Source of the DNA: Variovorax sp. 54
Lineage (GTDB): Bacteria > Pseudomonadota > Gammaproteobacteria > Burkholderiales > Burkholderiaceae_C
DNA: 64,000 nt
Assembly: GCF_002754375.1 (NCBI RefSeq)
Contig: NZ_PEFF01000001.1
Coordinates: forward strand, 620,001 to 684,000
Direction of reading: 5' to 3'
Positions 9,009 to 17,115 of this stretch are shown here, piece after piece. Every line of letters starts with the position of its first letter. The stretch's first letter is position 1. A program made the position numbers and the translations under genes. The notes under the pieces are model-generated. The model ran no database searches. It was not told where the DNA came from and saw nothing but the letters and a program-made list of their open reading frames with translations.

Positions 9009-9560
9009 ATGCGAGCGACGCCATCCATTTCAATGAGATCGACATCGGAACATCGACCCCTGATTGTCCTGAGCGGACTACCAGGCACAGGCAAGACCAC
9101 CATCGCGCGCGAACTCGTGGCTCGCTGGCCTTCTGCATACCTGCGCATCGACGCCATCGAGCACGCGCTGAAAACGGCGAGCGGAAGCGCTGAAGACGTG
9201 GGCCCGGCCGGCTACATCGTGGCCTACGAGCTTGCCAAGTCCAACCTCACACTCGGCATGTCCGTGGTTGCTGATTGCGTCAACCCGCTGTCGGTCACGC
9301 GCGAAGCGTGGCGGGCCGTGGCGGCGGAGACGTCGTCGCATCTGGTGGAGGTTGAGGTCGTGTGCTCTGACGCCGTTGAACACCGCCGGCGCGTGGAGAG
9401 CCGGGAAGCCGACCTTGCGGGCTTTGCGCTGCCGAGCTGGGAGGCTGTGCTTCGGCATGACTACGAGGCTTGGGGGACGGCGCGCTTGATCATTGATTCG
9501 GCGCTCGTGAGTGCGAGCGAGGCAGCCGACCTGATCTGGCGGCGCGTGCGTGAGCGGTAG
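9009..9560 (+). CDS. P-loop kinase-like AAA-family ATPase
   Basis: 183 residues from the first ATG; a second in-frame ATG at 9033 gives a tighter N-terminus (MRSTSEHRPLIVLSG). Walker A is G-L-P-G-T-G-K-T-T near residues 24-32, followed by ARELVARWPSAYLRIDAIEHAL. The fold resembles adenylylsulphate kinase, gluconate kinase and zeta-toxin-like small kinases that phosphorylate small molecules. A conserved VVADCVNPLSVTREAW segment matches the lid/substrate side of these proteins. The substrate is unknown. The stop overlaps the region of the next gene's start. Confidence 0.8.
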   Translation: MRATPSISMRSTSEHRPLIVLSGLPGTGKTTIARELVARWPSAYLRIDAIEHALKTASGSAEDVGPAGYIVAYELAKSNLTLGMSVVADCVNPLSVTREAWRAVAAETSSHLVEVEVVCSDAVEHRRRVESREADLAGFALPSWEAVLRHDYEAWGTARLIIDSALVSASEAADLIWRRVRER

Positions 9561-9564
9561 ATCG

Positions 9565-9888
9565 ATGCGATCCCGCTTCATCGATGCCTTCCTGGGCGCC
9601 ATCGTGCTCGGCCCCTGGGCGGCGATGTTTGCCTATCTGGGCCTCGCCCCGCTGGCCGCCTACTGGCTCGACGGCACCAAACATCGCACGGGGCCCGGAC
9701 GCGGTGCCTCCTATTGGTGGAGCTTCTCGGACGCCGTGACCGCTCAGTACCCTGCCCTTACCTGGCTGCTGGAATTCAAGAGCCATGTCGTTGTGTGGAG
9801 CTGCCTGGCTGGCATGGTGATGGGGCCGGTGCTTGCGTGGATCATGAGCAGCCGCTTGAACCGCGTGCGTCGCGGCATCCGGCAATGA
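9565..9888 (+). CDS. Small integral membrane protein of unknown function
   Basis: 107 residues from ATG 9565 (a GTG at 9550 inside the previous gene would add five). Two hydrophobic stretches are visible: residues 7-34 (FLGAIVLGPWAAMFAYLGLA onward) and about 72-92 (VVVWSCLAGMVMGPVLAWIM). Between them lies a polar loop with HRTGPGRGASYWWSF. The basic C-terminus should face the cytoplasm. Its stop overlaps the next start (ATGA), indicating translational coupling with the GNAT gene. No family recognised. Confidence 0.65.
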   Translation: MRSRFIDAFLGAIVLGPWAAMFAYLGLAPLAAYWLDGTKHRTGPGRGASYWWSFSDAVTAQYPALTWLLEFKSHVVVWSCLAGMVMGPVLAWIMSSRLNRVRRGIRQ

Positions 9889-10358
9889 ATTGGAATCAGC
9901 GAGCTTCAATGAACCCCACGCTGCGCGCCGCCCTCGACTCGGATGTCGAATTTGCGTTCGATGCCAAGCGGCAGGCACTCGGCCCCTACGTTGCAGCGCG
10001 ATGGGGATGGGATGACGACTTCCAACGGAACCTGCATCTGAGTCGATGGCAAGAACGCCCGTGGTCAATCATTCTCAAGGGTGCAACGCCGGTTGGCACG
10101 ATCGCCACATGGGAGGTCGATGGTCACCGCCGGATTGGCGAGTTCTACGTCTTGCCGGCTTTTCAGCGCGCGGGCATTGGTTCAGCGGTGCTTCGTCATG
10201 TGCTGGAGCAAGCGGACCGGGACAACCAAGCGGTGCGACTGGAGCATCTGAAGTGGAATCCGGTTGGCGAGCTTTACGCGCGCCATGGGTTTGTCCACGA
10301 GAGCGCCAACGACACGCATTGCTTTTTGGTTCGTTGGCCGGTCGCTCCGTCTCGATGA
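9885..10358 (+). CDS. GNAT-family N-acetyltransferase
   Basis: 157 residues. The ATG at 9885 overlaps the previous stop by 4 nt; ATG 9909 is an alternative start. The GNAT acetyl-CoA site is visible: F-Y-V-L-P-A-F-Q-R-A-G-I-G-S-A-V-L (motif A, Q-x-x-G-I-G), then NPVGELYARHGFV (motif B region). Family members transfer acetyl from acetyl-CoA to a small molecule or protein amine. The substrate cannot be told from sequence. Confidence 0.85.
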   Translation: MNWNQRASMNPTLRAALDSDVEFAFDAKRQALGPYVAARWGWDDDFQRNLHLSRWQERPWSIILKGATPVGTIATWEVDGHRRIGEFYVLPAFQRAGIGSAVLRHVLEQADRDNQAVRLEHLKWNPVGELYARHGFVHESANDTHCFLVRWPVAPSR

Positions 10359-10436
10359 GGCGGGTCGGCGGGCAGAGTTTCGTTGAAGCAATGATCGCGA
10401 GTTCAGTCCCTCAGCTCTTAACCAGAAGGTGATTTT

Positions 10437-11012
10437 TTGATCTCAGTGCAACCAGCGAAATCGGATGAATGGAAGACCTATCGGGACATGCGCCTGCGGG
10501 CGTTGCTCGACTCCCCGGACGCCTTCGGAAGCACGCACGAAGCAGAGGCCACGAGAACCGATGCGATGTGGTCCGCTCGAATTGCCGCGGCTGCTTCGTC
10601 CGAGAAGGATTGTGTCCTCTTCGCGTTCAATCGCGACGACGCCTGCGGTCTGATCTGGTGCAAGTTGTCCAGTGATGAACCGGCGGTCGCCGACCTTTTC
10701 CAGATGTGGGTCGCTCCTGCATCACGAGGACTGGGGGCCGGTCGCGCTTTGCTCAAGGAGACGCTTTCTTGGGCTGAGAGCGTGGGCGTGAACCGCGTTC
10801 GTTTGGGTGTCACTGCCGGAGATACGCCGGCGATTCGCCTGTACACAGCTAGCGGCTTCCGCCCCGATGGTGCGTTGGAGCCGCTGCGGGAACACGCGAA
10901 TCTGATGGTGCAGCCGATGAGCCTTGCACTCGGACCCATTGGATTGACGGACCGACTTCCGCCATCAACCACCTTGACCTCGTTTAAGCTCAACCGACAA
11001 AACTCTCTCTGA
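10437..11012 (+). CDS. GNAT-family N-acetyltransferase
   Basis: 191 residues from a TTG start preceded by AGAAGG at a good distance; GTG at 10446 is the alternative. Motif A is F-Q-M-W-V-A-P-A-S-R-G-L-G-A-G-R-A-L-L, motif B A-I-R-L-Y-T-A-S-G-F. The N-terminal LRALLDSPDAFGST segment is common in a large GNAT subgroup. It is the second acetyltransferase in 0.6 kb, not closely similar to the first. Substrate unknown. Confidence 0.85.
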   Translation: MISVQPAKSDEWKTYRDMRLRALLDSPDAFGSTHEAEATRTDAMWSARIAAAASSEKDCVLFAFNRDDACGLIWCKLSSDEPAVADLFQMWVAPASRGLGAGRALLKETLSWAESVGVNRVRLGVTAGDTPAIRLYTASGFRPDGALEPLREHANLMVQPMSLALGPIGLTDRLPPSTTLTSFKLNRQNSL

Positions 11013-11021
11013 GGTTTCGCC

Positions 11022-11270
11022 ATGCTCCAAATGCGCCCTGGGTGTGAATGCTGCAACCGCGACCTGCCGCCGGATTCAGCCGATGCCCGCATCTGTTCTT
11101 TCGAGTGCACGTTCTGCAGCGAGTGCGCAAGCGGACGCCTCGCAGGCACATGCCCGAACTGCGGCGGAGAGTTGCTTCCGCGTCCGTCGCGGCCGGCCGC
11201 CAAGCTTGAAAAGTTTCCGGGTTCGACCACGCGGGTGTTCAAGCCTGAAGGTTGCGGGGTAGCACCGTGA
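11022..11270 (+). CDS. DUF1272 cysteine-rich zinc-ribbon-like protein
   Basis: 82 residues that match the DUF1272 family end to end: MLQMRPGCECCNRDLPPDS, then ICSFECTFC, CPNCGGELLPRP. Eight cysteines in CxxC-like pairs suggest two zinc sites. Function of the family is unknown. It starts 9 nt after the GNAT stop, so the two are probably co-transcribed. The last 20 residues beyond RPSRP are not part of the conserved core. Confidence 0.9.
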   Translation: MLQMRPGCECCNRDLPPDSADARICSFECTFCSECASGRLAGTCPNCGGELLPRPSRPAAKLEKFPGSTTRVFKPEGCGVAP

Positions 11271-11372
11271 AATGCGCGTCGTCGGCCTTCTCGCGCTGAT
11301 GACTTGTCACTCGCTGCCAGTGCACGTGATGATGCAGCCCCATTCAACCGACAGCTGAAAAGGGAAGGTGTT

Positions 11373-11912
11373 GTGCATATTCATAGCGTCCGTGCGGAAC
11401 GCGGTCTGAAACATTTTTGGCATGTCTGCGGTTCAGTCGCAACTCTTTGCCTGGCATTGACCGCATGCGCCCCCATTCCATATGCCGACCCGGATAGCAA
11501 GGCCGATCAGGTGCCGCTCACGATCGAGTACACGGGCGCCCCTCTCCATCCGCAGGTCTCCCTCTTCCTGGAGCCCAAGACTTGCAGTGCACCTCGCTAC
11601 GTTGCGATGGAGAACACGACAACCCGAACGATCTTTGTCCCTGCAGATCAGCCTTCAACGTTGTTCGTCGGCGGTGCGAGGCTTACGGGACTGGGTGTTG
11701 CTTCTTGCCAGCGCTTTGCCATCACCGCCAGATTCGACCGCGGTGCGCGCTATAGATTGACGCACCATACGAGCGACAAGCAATGCACGTTGCGGCTCAT
11801 CCGGGTAGAAGATGGTGCTGCACGCGACGTCTCGTCTGTCATGAGATCGCGCCAAGAAAGAAACCCTGCGCTACCGGCGCCGCGAGACGGCCCCTATTGC
11901 GTCGACAAATAG
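11373..11912 (+). CDS. Predicted lipoprotein of unknown function
   Basis: The start is placed at GTG 11373 (GGGAAGG 5 nt upstream) because this puts the signal sequence at the N-terminus. An open frame 23 codons longer exists but adds only polar residues. The signal (about 30 residues) ends in lipobox A-L-T-A-C, so a lipid-anchored protein of about 150 mature residues is predicted. It contains four further cysteines (KTCSAP, ASCQRF, KQCTL, PYCVDK), perhaps two disulphides. No family recognised. Confidence 0.65.
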   Translation: MHIHSVRAERGLKHFWHVCGSVATLCLALTACAPIPYADPDSKADQVPLTIEYTGAPLHPQVSLFLEPKTCSAPRYVAMENTTTRTIFVPADQPSTLFVGGARLTGLGVASCQRFAITARFDRGARYRLTHHTSDKQCTLRLIRVEDGAARDVSSVMRSRQERNPALPAPRDGPYCVDK

Positions 11913-11927
11913 GTGGGCCACCAAAAA

Positions 11928-12251
11928 ATGCCAATCTCAGATATGCAAGCCCTTGAAACTCACTTCAGGCTTTTGGAGGCGGGCGCGCAGGCTGAGGTCT
12001 GCTCTGCCAAGGTTGTCGGCTTTCAAGCAAAATTTGAGAAGCTATTCAGCGCTTGGCGTAAAGCCAACTCGGAAGCGATCGCTCGAGGTGAGGCTCTTGC
12101 AGAGGCAAGAGGATGGAACAAGAAAGACGGTACTAGCCTGAGGAGCTTTGCAAGCATGGAAGCACAAGTGATCGCTCAGATCCCTTCCGATGACAGACAA
12201 CGTAGATGTGACGAACTGCTCGCATCCTTCATTGCATCGCGCGGGTCGTAA
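11928..12251 (+). CDS. Hypothetical protein, helical
   Basis: 107 residues from ATG 11928, with AGGTGG about 11 nt upstream; a GTG at 11913, directly after the lipoprotein stop, would add five residues. The sequence is mostly charged helices (FEKLFSAWRKANSEAIARGEALAEARGWNKK). No signal, no membrane segment, no recognised domain. Codon use is slightly more AT-rich than the neighbours. Probably co-transcribed with the lipoprotein gene. Confidence 0.55.
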   Translation: MPISDMQALETHFRLLEAGAQAEVCSAKVVGFQAKFEKLFSAWRKANSEAIARGEALAEARGWNKKDGTSLRSFASMEAQVIAQIPSDDRQRRCDELLASFIASRGS

Positions 12252-12333
12252 GACGGAGTCCGGCCAGGACAAAACCTTCGCTGATCCGACCATTCGTAGA
12301 CTGTCGATTCCCTTCGCAGCCTGATGTCAAGCC

Positions 12334-13086
12334 ATGGACTTCTACGACGACCTCGCCCCGCTGTATCACCTGATGTTCCCCGACTGGAGCAACAGCATCC
12401 GGCGGCAGGGCGAGCAGCTGGACAGCGTCATCCAATCGGAATGGCCCGGGCATCGCACGGTGCTTGACGTCTCTTGCGGCATCGGCACCCAGACTCTTGC
12501 GCTTGCCGGGCGGGGCTACGCCGTCGTCGGGTCAGACCTGTCGGCCAAGGAAATCGAGCGTGCACGGCGCGAAGCGGACCTTCGCGGTTTGGCTATCGAC
12601 TTCAGGGTCGGAGACATGCGCACGGCCCACGAGGACCACGGGACTGGATATGACCTCGTCATTTCGTGCGACAACTCGGTCCCTCACTTGCTGACCGACG
12701 AAGACCTGCTGCTTGCGTTGCGCCAGTTCCTCGCGTGCTTGCGCCCCGGCGGCGGATGCGTCATCACGGTCAGGGACTACGACAAAGAAGAGCGTGGGAC
12801 GAACCTGGTCAAGCACTACGGCGCGCGGGTCGAGGACAGCAAGCGGTACGTGCTGTTCCAGGTTTGGGATTTCGACGGCGACCACTACGACTTTTCCTTC
12901 TTCGTCGTCGAAGACGAACTGGCCACCGGCATGGTAAAGACCCATGTCATGCGCTCCAGGTACTACGCAGTCTCGGTCAGCCGTCTTTGCGAGCTGATGC
13001 GAGAGGCCGGCTTCGAGAATGTGAAGCGACTCGACGCCGCGTTCTATCAGCCTGTCTTGGTCGGTACCAAGCCTGCAACCGGGTAG
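12334..13086 (+). CDS. Class I SAM-dependent methyltransferase
   Basis: 250 residues. Motif I is V-L-D-V-S-C-G-I-G-T-Q (about residues 43-53), then the acidic end of strand 2 (VVGSDLS) and motif IV (YDLVISCDNSVPHL). This arrangement resembles glycine/sarcosine-type and other small-molecule N-methyltransferases of the Methyltransf_25/11 group. The substrate cannot be assigned. It stands alone between the hypothetical gene and the remnant pair downstream. Confidence 0.85.
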   Translation: MDFYDDLAPLYHLMFPDWSNSIRRQGEQLDSVIQSEWPGHRTVLDVSCGIGTQTLALAGRGYAVVGSDLSAKEIERARREADLRGLAIDFRVGDMRTAHEDHGTGYDLVISCDNSVPHLLTDEDLLLALRQFLACLRPGGGCVITVRDYDKEERGTNLVKHYGARVEDSKRYVLFQVWDFDGDHYDFSFFVVEDELATGMVKTHVMRSRYYAVSVSRLCELMREAGFENVKRLDAAFYQPVLVGTKPATG

Positions 13087-13162
13087 CTTGCTTCCGCGGG
13101 CGGAATTCGGCCAGAAACAGGCATTGGCCCCTAACCTTTCTGCGCGCCTGTATGAAGTAGAA

Positions 13163-13191
13163 ACCTCAAACGCTTGGTAGACGTTTGAGGT
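13163..13191. terminator. Perfect hairpin, possible terminator for the minus-strand remnant
   Basis: ACCTCAAACG / CGTTTGAGGT, 10 bp with a 9-nt loop. On the minus strand it is followed by TTCTACTT, a weak T-rich tail, and it lies 22 nt beyond the stop of the minus-strand gene remnant. It was probably the terminator of that gene when it was intact. Confidence 0.5.
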
Positions 13192-13212
13192 CGATCTGAG
13201 CCCTGCTACTTG

Positions 13213-13485
13213 TTATTTGAGTTTCGGGAACAGCTTGGGTACTTCCCCGGAAAAGTCCACCCAGGGGTTGGTGTTGAGCAGTTGAGCATTGGGCGCTGTG
13301 GATTCGTCAAAGCGGATCACAAAGCGCTCGGGACCATGGGCATACGCCACGATCAAACCGTCCTTCGGGTCCATGTAGCCCGCATGAGTTCCCATGCCGG
13401 GATAGCTCAGGCGCACGGCGGGACCGTTCTCCGTGATTCGGTCAACGGTCAGACGGGCAACTGTCGCGTCGGGCACGCGCCTGGC
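13213..13485 (-). pseudogene. C-terminal remnant of an unidentified protein
   Basis: About 90 residues read as good protein on the minus strand (RVPDATVARLTVDRITENG ... ending KLFPKLK) and end at a normal stop near a hairpin. Upstream of about 13485 the same strand has only the shadow of a LysR domain that is coded on the other strand. The gene therefore lost its 5' part. The open frame continues by chance because the DNA is GC-rich. I do not recognise the family. Confidence 0.5.
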
Positions 13486-14028
13486 TTTGACTTCGCCATC
13501 AGCCAGGCCAGCCGGGACGCGATGCTCGTTCAGCTCGCGGATGGTGAACTGGACCTGGCGCTCGGCATCTTTCCTGATCTTCCCAAGGACATCCGGGTCG
13601 AGACGTTGTTTGAAGAAGATTTCGTCTGCCTCGCGGACAAGGCAACCGTTCCTGGAAAAGGCGCGCTGTCGCTGGAAGAGTGGCTGTCCCGCCCGCACGT
13701 CATGCTCGCATTGAGGCCAGATGCGAACGATGAAATTGAACGGGCGCTTGCAGCCAAAGGGCTGAAGAGGCGGATCGCCGTTGCCTTGCCCCACTGGAGC
13801 GCTGCCGTTGAGCTGCTACCGGGAACAGATTTGGTGCTGACCATTGCCCGCCGCGCAGTTGGCCCGCTGCGCTCATTTCGGGAACTGCGGCAGTTTGCAC
13901 CACCGCGACAACTGCAGTTGCCGAAGATGGCTTACCAACAGGCTTGGCACATCAGAAAAGACAGCGACCCCGCGCTGAATTGGATGCGCGATGTCGTCAT
14001 GAATTGTTGCCGACCGGAAGAAAAGTGA
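13480..14028 (+). pseudogene. C-terminal remnant of a LysR-family regulator
   Basis: From about 13480 the plus strand codes for the effector-binding domain of a LysR regulator (PGFDFAISQASRDAMLVQL, then DGELDLALGIF, EEDFVCLADK, and a normal C-terminus). The helix-turn-helix and dimer helix, about the first 120 residues of a 300-residue regulator, are absent. A 272-codon frame is open back to 13210, but its first 90 codons are antisense to the minus-strand remnant and do not look like protein. This is a fused pair of broken genes, head to head. Confidence 0.65.
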
Positions 14029-14199
14029 GTCTGACAATTTACGGGGTCCCCCATCTTGCGGCAACCAGTTGATGTGGAAATGGCAACTAGAGAATTACCC
14101 CCCTGGGGGCCCTTTGGGCCGATACCGCTTGCAAGTGGACGAGGGCCCAGCATGAACGATTCATCGCCTTACCATCCCTGATTTTTCCGACCACACCCC

Positions 14200-14616
14200 A
14201 TGCACCAATCACTCGGCCTCGTCTCCCTGGTGGTCCTCGACTGCGACAAGGCGCTCGACTTCTTCGTCGGCACACTGGGCTTCGAGCTCGTCGAAGACAC
14301 GCCCGTGCCTGCGCAAGGAAAGCGATGGGTCGTGGTCAGGCCTCAGGGTGGAACAGGGGCGTGCCTTCTCCTGGCGCAGGCGTCAGCACCAGAGCAACAA
14401 CGCGCCGTCGGCGATCAGGCCGGAGGCCGCGTGTTCCTGTTCCTGTACACCAACGACTTCTGGCGAGACTACGAAAAGTACAAGACCGCGGGCGTGACGT
14501 TCGTCCGCCCACCGGAAGAACAGCCGCATGGCATCGTGGCCGTGTTCAAGGACCTGTGCGGGAACATGTGGGACCTGATCCAGCCGAATGCCAACAACAG
14601 GAGTTGGCGGCAGTAA
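14200..14616 (+). CDS. VOC-family (glyoxalase/bleomycin-resistance fold) protein
   Basis: 138 residues with the vicinal-oxygen-chelate pattern: an N-terminal LVSLVVLDCDKALDFFVGTLGFELVED (beta-alpha with H/metal-side positions), a middle F-L-F-L-Y-T-N-D-F segment and a C-terminal FKDLCGNMWDLIQP in place of the usual D-P-x-G-N-x-x-x-L. Members bind a metal and include isomerases, dioxygenases and drug-binding proteins. Role unassigned. A standalone gene preceded by an AT-richer leader. Confidence 0.85.
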   Translation: MHQSLGLVSLVVLDCDKALDFFVGTLGFELVEDTPVPAQGKRWVVVRPQGGTGACLLLAQASAPEQQRAVGDQAGGRVFLFLYTNDFWRDYEKYKTAGVTFVRPPEEQPHGIVAVFKDLCGNMWDLIQPNANNRSWRQ

Positions 14617-14775
14617 GACCTGGGCACGAACATCGCCAGTCCTCGCGCCGCATGGAAGCGCCCGGCGACGTGGACAGGTAAGAATCCGAGCAGGCCCGGC
14701 CGCATCGAATGCCGCGCCCGCAGCGGCCTACAGGCCTTGCAAAAACCGCACTCTCAATCTACGAAAGAGCTACTC

Positions 14776-14985
14776 ATGACCGAGACCGCCAAGGTAAAAG
14801 GACCCGCCTCGTATTTCCCCTCCATCGAGAAGACCTACGGCCAACCGATCGCACATTGGATGGACATGCTTCAGGCCGCGGGCCCGCTGAAGCACATGGA
14901 GCTTGTGAGCCAGCTCAAGACCCAGCACAAGATGGGCCATGGGCATGCGAATGCCCTGGTTGCGGCCTTTCTTGCGAAGAAGTAG
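14776..14985 (+). CDS. DUF4287 domain protein
   Basis: 69 residues from ATG 14776. It matches DUF4287 throughout: KGPASYFPSIEKTYGQPI, HWMDML, LKHMELVSQLKTQH, MGHGHANALVAAFLAKK. The family is a small helical domain common in proteobacteria and actinobacteria and often found beside DUF5655 or related proteins. Function unknown. An upstream in-frame ATG at 14737 would add 13 residues but has no ribosome binding site. Confidence 0.85.
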   Translation: MTETAKVKGPASYFPSIEKTYGQPIAHWMDMLQAAGPLKHMELVSQLKTQHKMGHGHANALVAAFLAKK

Positions 14986-15123
14986 CGGGCAACCGTGACG
15001 TGCAATCGTCGGGCCTGCCTCCCCGACGACCCGTCACGGCCGGGGATTCAACGGGCCACCGAATACCGTAGTTCAACTCGCTGCATCTACCGCCGCATCG
15101 ACGGCAACGTCCTCGAAGTGCCA

Positions 15124-15240
15124 CTAGTCACCAAACCAAAAAATCACCCAGAGGCCGACGGTGCTATAGGCGACGAGCATGACCAGCGTTTCGCCTTGAA
15201 GAGCCAGGCGTGCGCGCAACAAACGGATGTGAATCATCAT
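15124..15240 (-). CDS. Putative 38-residue membrane peptide
   Basis: A short minus-strand frame: two ATGs in a row (15240, 15237), preceded by GAGAGAGGG 5 nt upstream, then 38 codons and TAG. The peptide has a basic amphipathic N-terminus (MMIHIRLLRARLA) and one hydrophobic segment (LVMLVAYSTVGLWVIFWFG), so a single transmembrane helix is likely. Such peptides include type I toxins and small membrane regulators; I cannot choose between them. The DNA has no competing gene. Confidence 0.45.
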   Translation of the reverse strand: MMIHIRLLRARLALQGETLVMLVAYSTVGLWVIFWFGD

Positions 15241-15574
15241 CTCAACCCTCTCTCCACGGATGCTCCCCTTGGCCGAGGTTGCGCGAGACCGGTCCGTTCG
15301 TCAATCCGAAATTAGTTCGCGCTGGGCACACCTGTGTCGGGCGTCACACCTGGATGCGGTCCGGGCGGAAAGAATCACGGCACGAGCAAGACGCACAGGC
15401 GTGCCGGGTATCGGCCGGGTATCGGAATGGTCTTGCCGCCAAGGCGAAGCCTTGCTGGCCGTCAGATCTCGAACGACCCGCCCGATGTCCGCATGACGCG
15501 CTCCTGTCGGTAGCGATCGGAGAGGCGACATCGACCTCAGCAAGCCTCGCCTATCGAACGGAAGGCTGAGCATC
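15241..15574. other. Intergenic stretch without a recognised gene
   Basis: Between the 38-codon frame and the end of the ankyrin gene. Frames here are open on the plus strand (15210-15569) but the translations look like random GC-rich sequence. A GCTGAG-CAT-CTCAGC hairpin overlaps the ankyrin stop. The promoter of the small peptide gene should lie here; I see no clear -35/-10 pair. Confidence 0.5.
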
Positions 15575-17110
15575 TCAGCGCCGATTCAGTTTCAGCAATT
15601 TCCTCCACGCGACCAGCGACCCACCGTGCGATGGCGGACGCGCTCTCAGCCATGTCTGCGCCGATGCATGCGGCGGATAGTTGCTTCGCAGCGCCGGGTC
15701 GGCACCGGCGGCCACCAGCAACTGCGCGATCTCGAGGTTGTCGCGCTCTACAGCTCGCATCAAGGCGCTGCCCGTCCAGAACCCCGGCGACGGCAGGACA
15801 CTTTCGGTACCAGGCGCGGGTGCGAACGGCAACCGGCCGACAGGCAGCGTGGCCTCCACCAGCGTCGGCGCGCCTGCCGCGGGGACGAGCGAAGCGTCGT
15901 TGCAAGGCGGCGGCAGCACATGGACAAGGCGAGGCAGCCCCGACGACGTGTGCGGCTGCGGCACCAGTTCGCTGCGCAGTGGCGCGGGGGTCTGGTAGTT
16001 CACATCGATGCCCAGGGCCAGCAAGGCGCGCACTGCCTCCGTGTTGCCGGCATCCACCGCGGAAGCCAACGGCGTCTTGCGTCCGCACGCGACGGCCTCG
16101 AAGGTGCGATAGGCGGCCAGAGCCTCCTGCGGCTTCTGCTGCAGGATCAGCAGGTAGACGCGCGCCTCGGCCGTTGCATCCGCTTCGGGCGACGGCCACG
16201 ACGCCTGGCCCATGGCCCGGTGCAGCAGCCGCGCCGCCTGCAGATGGCCTTGTGCCACCGCTGCACGCAAAGCGCCCTCAGTGGCCGGCAGACCCTTCGC
16301 CAAGAGAAGACGAACGATCCTGGCATCGCCACCACTGGCCGCCGCATCGAGCGCGTTGTGCCCGTCGGCATCGGTACCCCGAACCGCGTCCGGCGACATG
16401 ACCGCCAGGAGCTGCCGGACACTTTCAAGACGGCCCTTCCCTGCTGCCGCTGCCAGCGCTGACGCACCCTGCGCATCGCGCACATCAGGGCGGGCGCCGG
16501 CGGCCAGCAGCAGTCGCACGCGCGCCGGGTCGTGCGCGTGCTCGATCAACGGCGGGTTTCTGGTCGCAGCATTGGGGTCCGCGCCCGCAGCCAGCAGCGC
16601 CCGGATGACCCAGGTCGTGCGCGCGAAAAACAACGGAAGACCGCCGTTGCGATCGGGCGTGTCGGGATTCGCGCCCGCCTTCAGCAGCAGCGCCAGGGTC
16701 TGGCGATAGTCGATGACGTACGCGTCGCTGACACCGTCCGAGCCCGCGAACTTGGCCGCACGAAACAGCGCCGTCTCACCGTCGTTCTCGTTGCGGTAGT
16801 CCACATCGGCATGGCGGCGCAACAGCAGCTTCACCATCTGCGCGTTGCCCTGCTGCGCGGCCTTCATCAGCGGTGAGTCGCCGAGGTTGAAACCGTAGCC
16901 CTGCACATCGTTGGCACCGAAGCCCTGCGCAAGAAATGCCTCAACCTCGCGGGTGCGACCGCGCTCGACGGCATCGAAGAATGGAATCTGCGCTTGCGCG
17001 GAGGTCGTGTCGCGCGCGGGTTCGGTCTCGGCCGGATGCGCGGGCAGGTGGAGCATGAGAGCGGATGCGAGGGTGATGCCCCAACGAAGGGATGGGTTTC
17101 GTGTGAACAC
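15575..17110 (-). CDS. Exported ankyrin-repeat protein
   Basis: 511 residues from GTG 17110, 5 nt after the stop of the partner gene; a longer frame from 17167 would overlap that gene by 52 nt. The N-terminus is a signal sequence (LRWGITLASALMLHLPAHPA). From residue 40 on, ankyrin units repeat: DSPLMKAAQQGNAQMVKLLL, GETALFRAAKF, LALLLKAGANPDTPD, IRALLAAGADPNAATR, VRLLLAAGARPDVRD, and so on, about ten, with a last one at the C-terminus (ALMRAVERDNLEIAQLLVAA). Periplasmic ankyrin proteins often neutralise effectors or protect catalase; which applies here is unknown. Confidence 0.8.
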   Translation of the reverse strand: MFTRNPSLRWGITLASALMLHLPAHPAETEPARDTTSAQAQIPFFDAVERGRTREVEAFLAQGFGANDVQGYGFNLGDSPLMKAAQQGNAQMVKLLLRRHADVDYRNENDGETALFRAAKFAGSDGVSDAYVIDYRQTLALLLKAGANPDTPDRNGGLPLFFARTTWVIRALLAAGADPNAATRNPPLIEHAHDPARVRLLLAAGARPDVRDAQGASALAAAAGKGRLESVRQLLAVMSPDAVRGTDADGHNALDAAASGGDARIVRLLLAKGLPATEGALRAAVAQGHLQAARLLHRAMGQASWPSPEADATAEARVYLLILQQKPQEALAAYRTFEAVACGRKTPLASAVDAGNTEAVRALLALGIDVNYQTPAPLRSELVPQPHTSSGLPRLVHVLPPPCNDASLVPAAGAPTLVEATLPVGRLPFAPAPGTESVLPSPGFWTGSALMRAVERDNLEIAQLLVAAGADPALRSNYPPHASAQTWLRARPPSHGGSLVAWRKLLKLNRR

Positions 17111-17115
17111 GGGGG

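Noticed and set aside
13213..13794. A 193-codon minus-strand gene
   Set aside because: Only about the last 90 codons look like protein; the front is antisense to the LysR effector domain. Treated as a remnant instead.
9009..14985. Possible integron cassette array (many small unrelated same-strand genes)
   Set aside because: No integrase gene and no attC-type inverted core sites between the genes; several gaps are too short (4-nt overlap, 9 nt, 15 nt) to contain attC.
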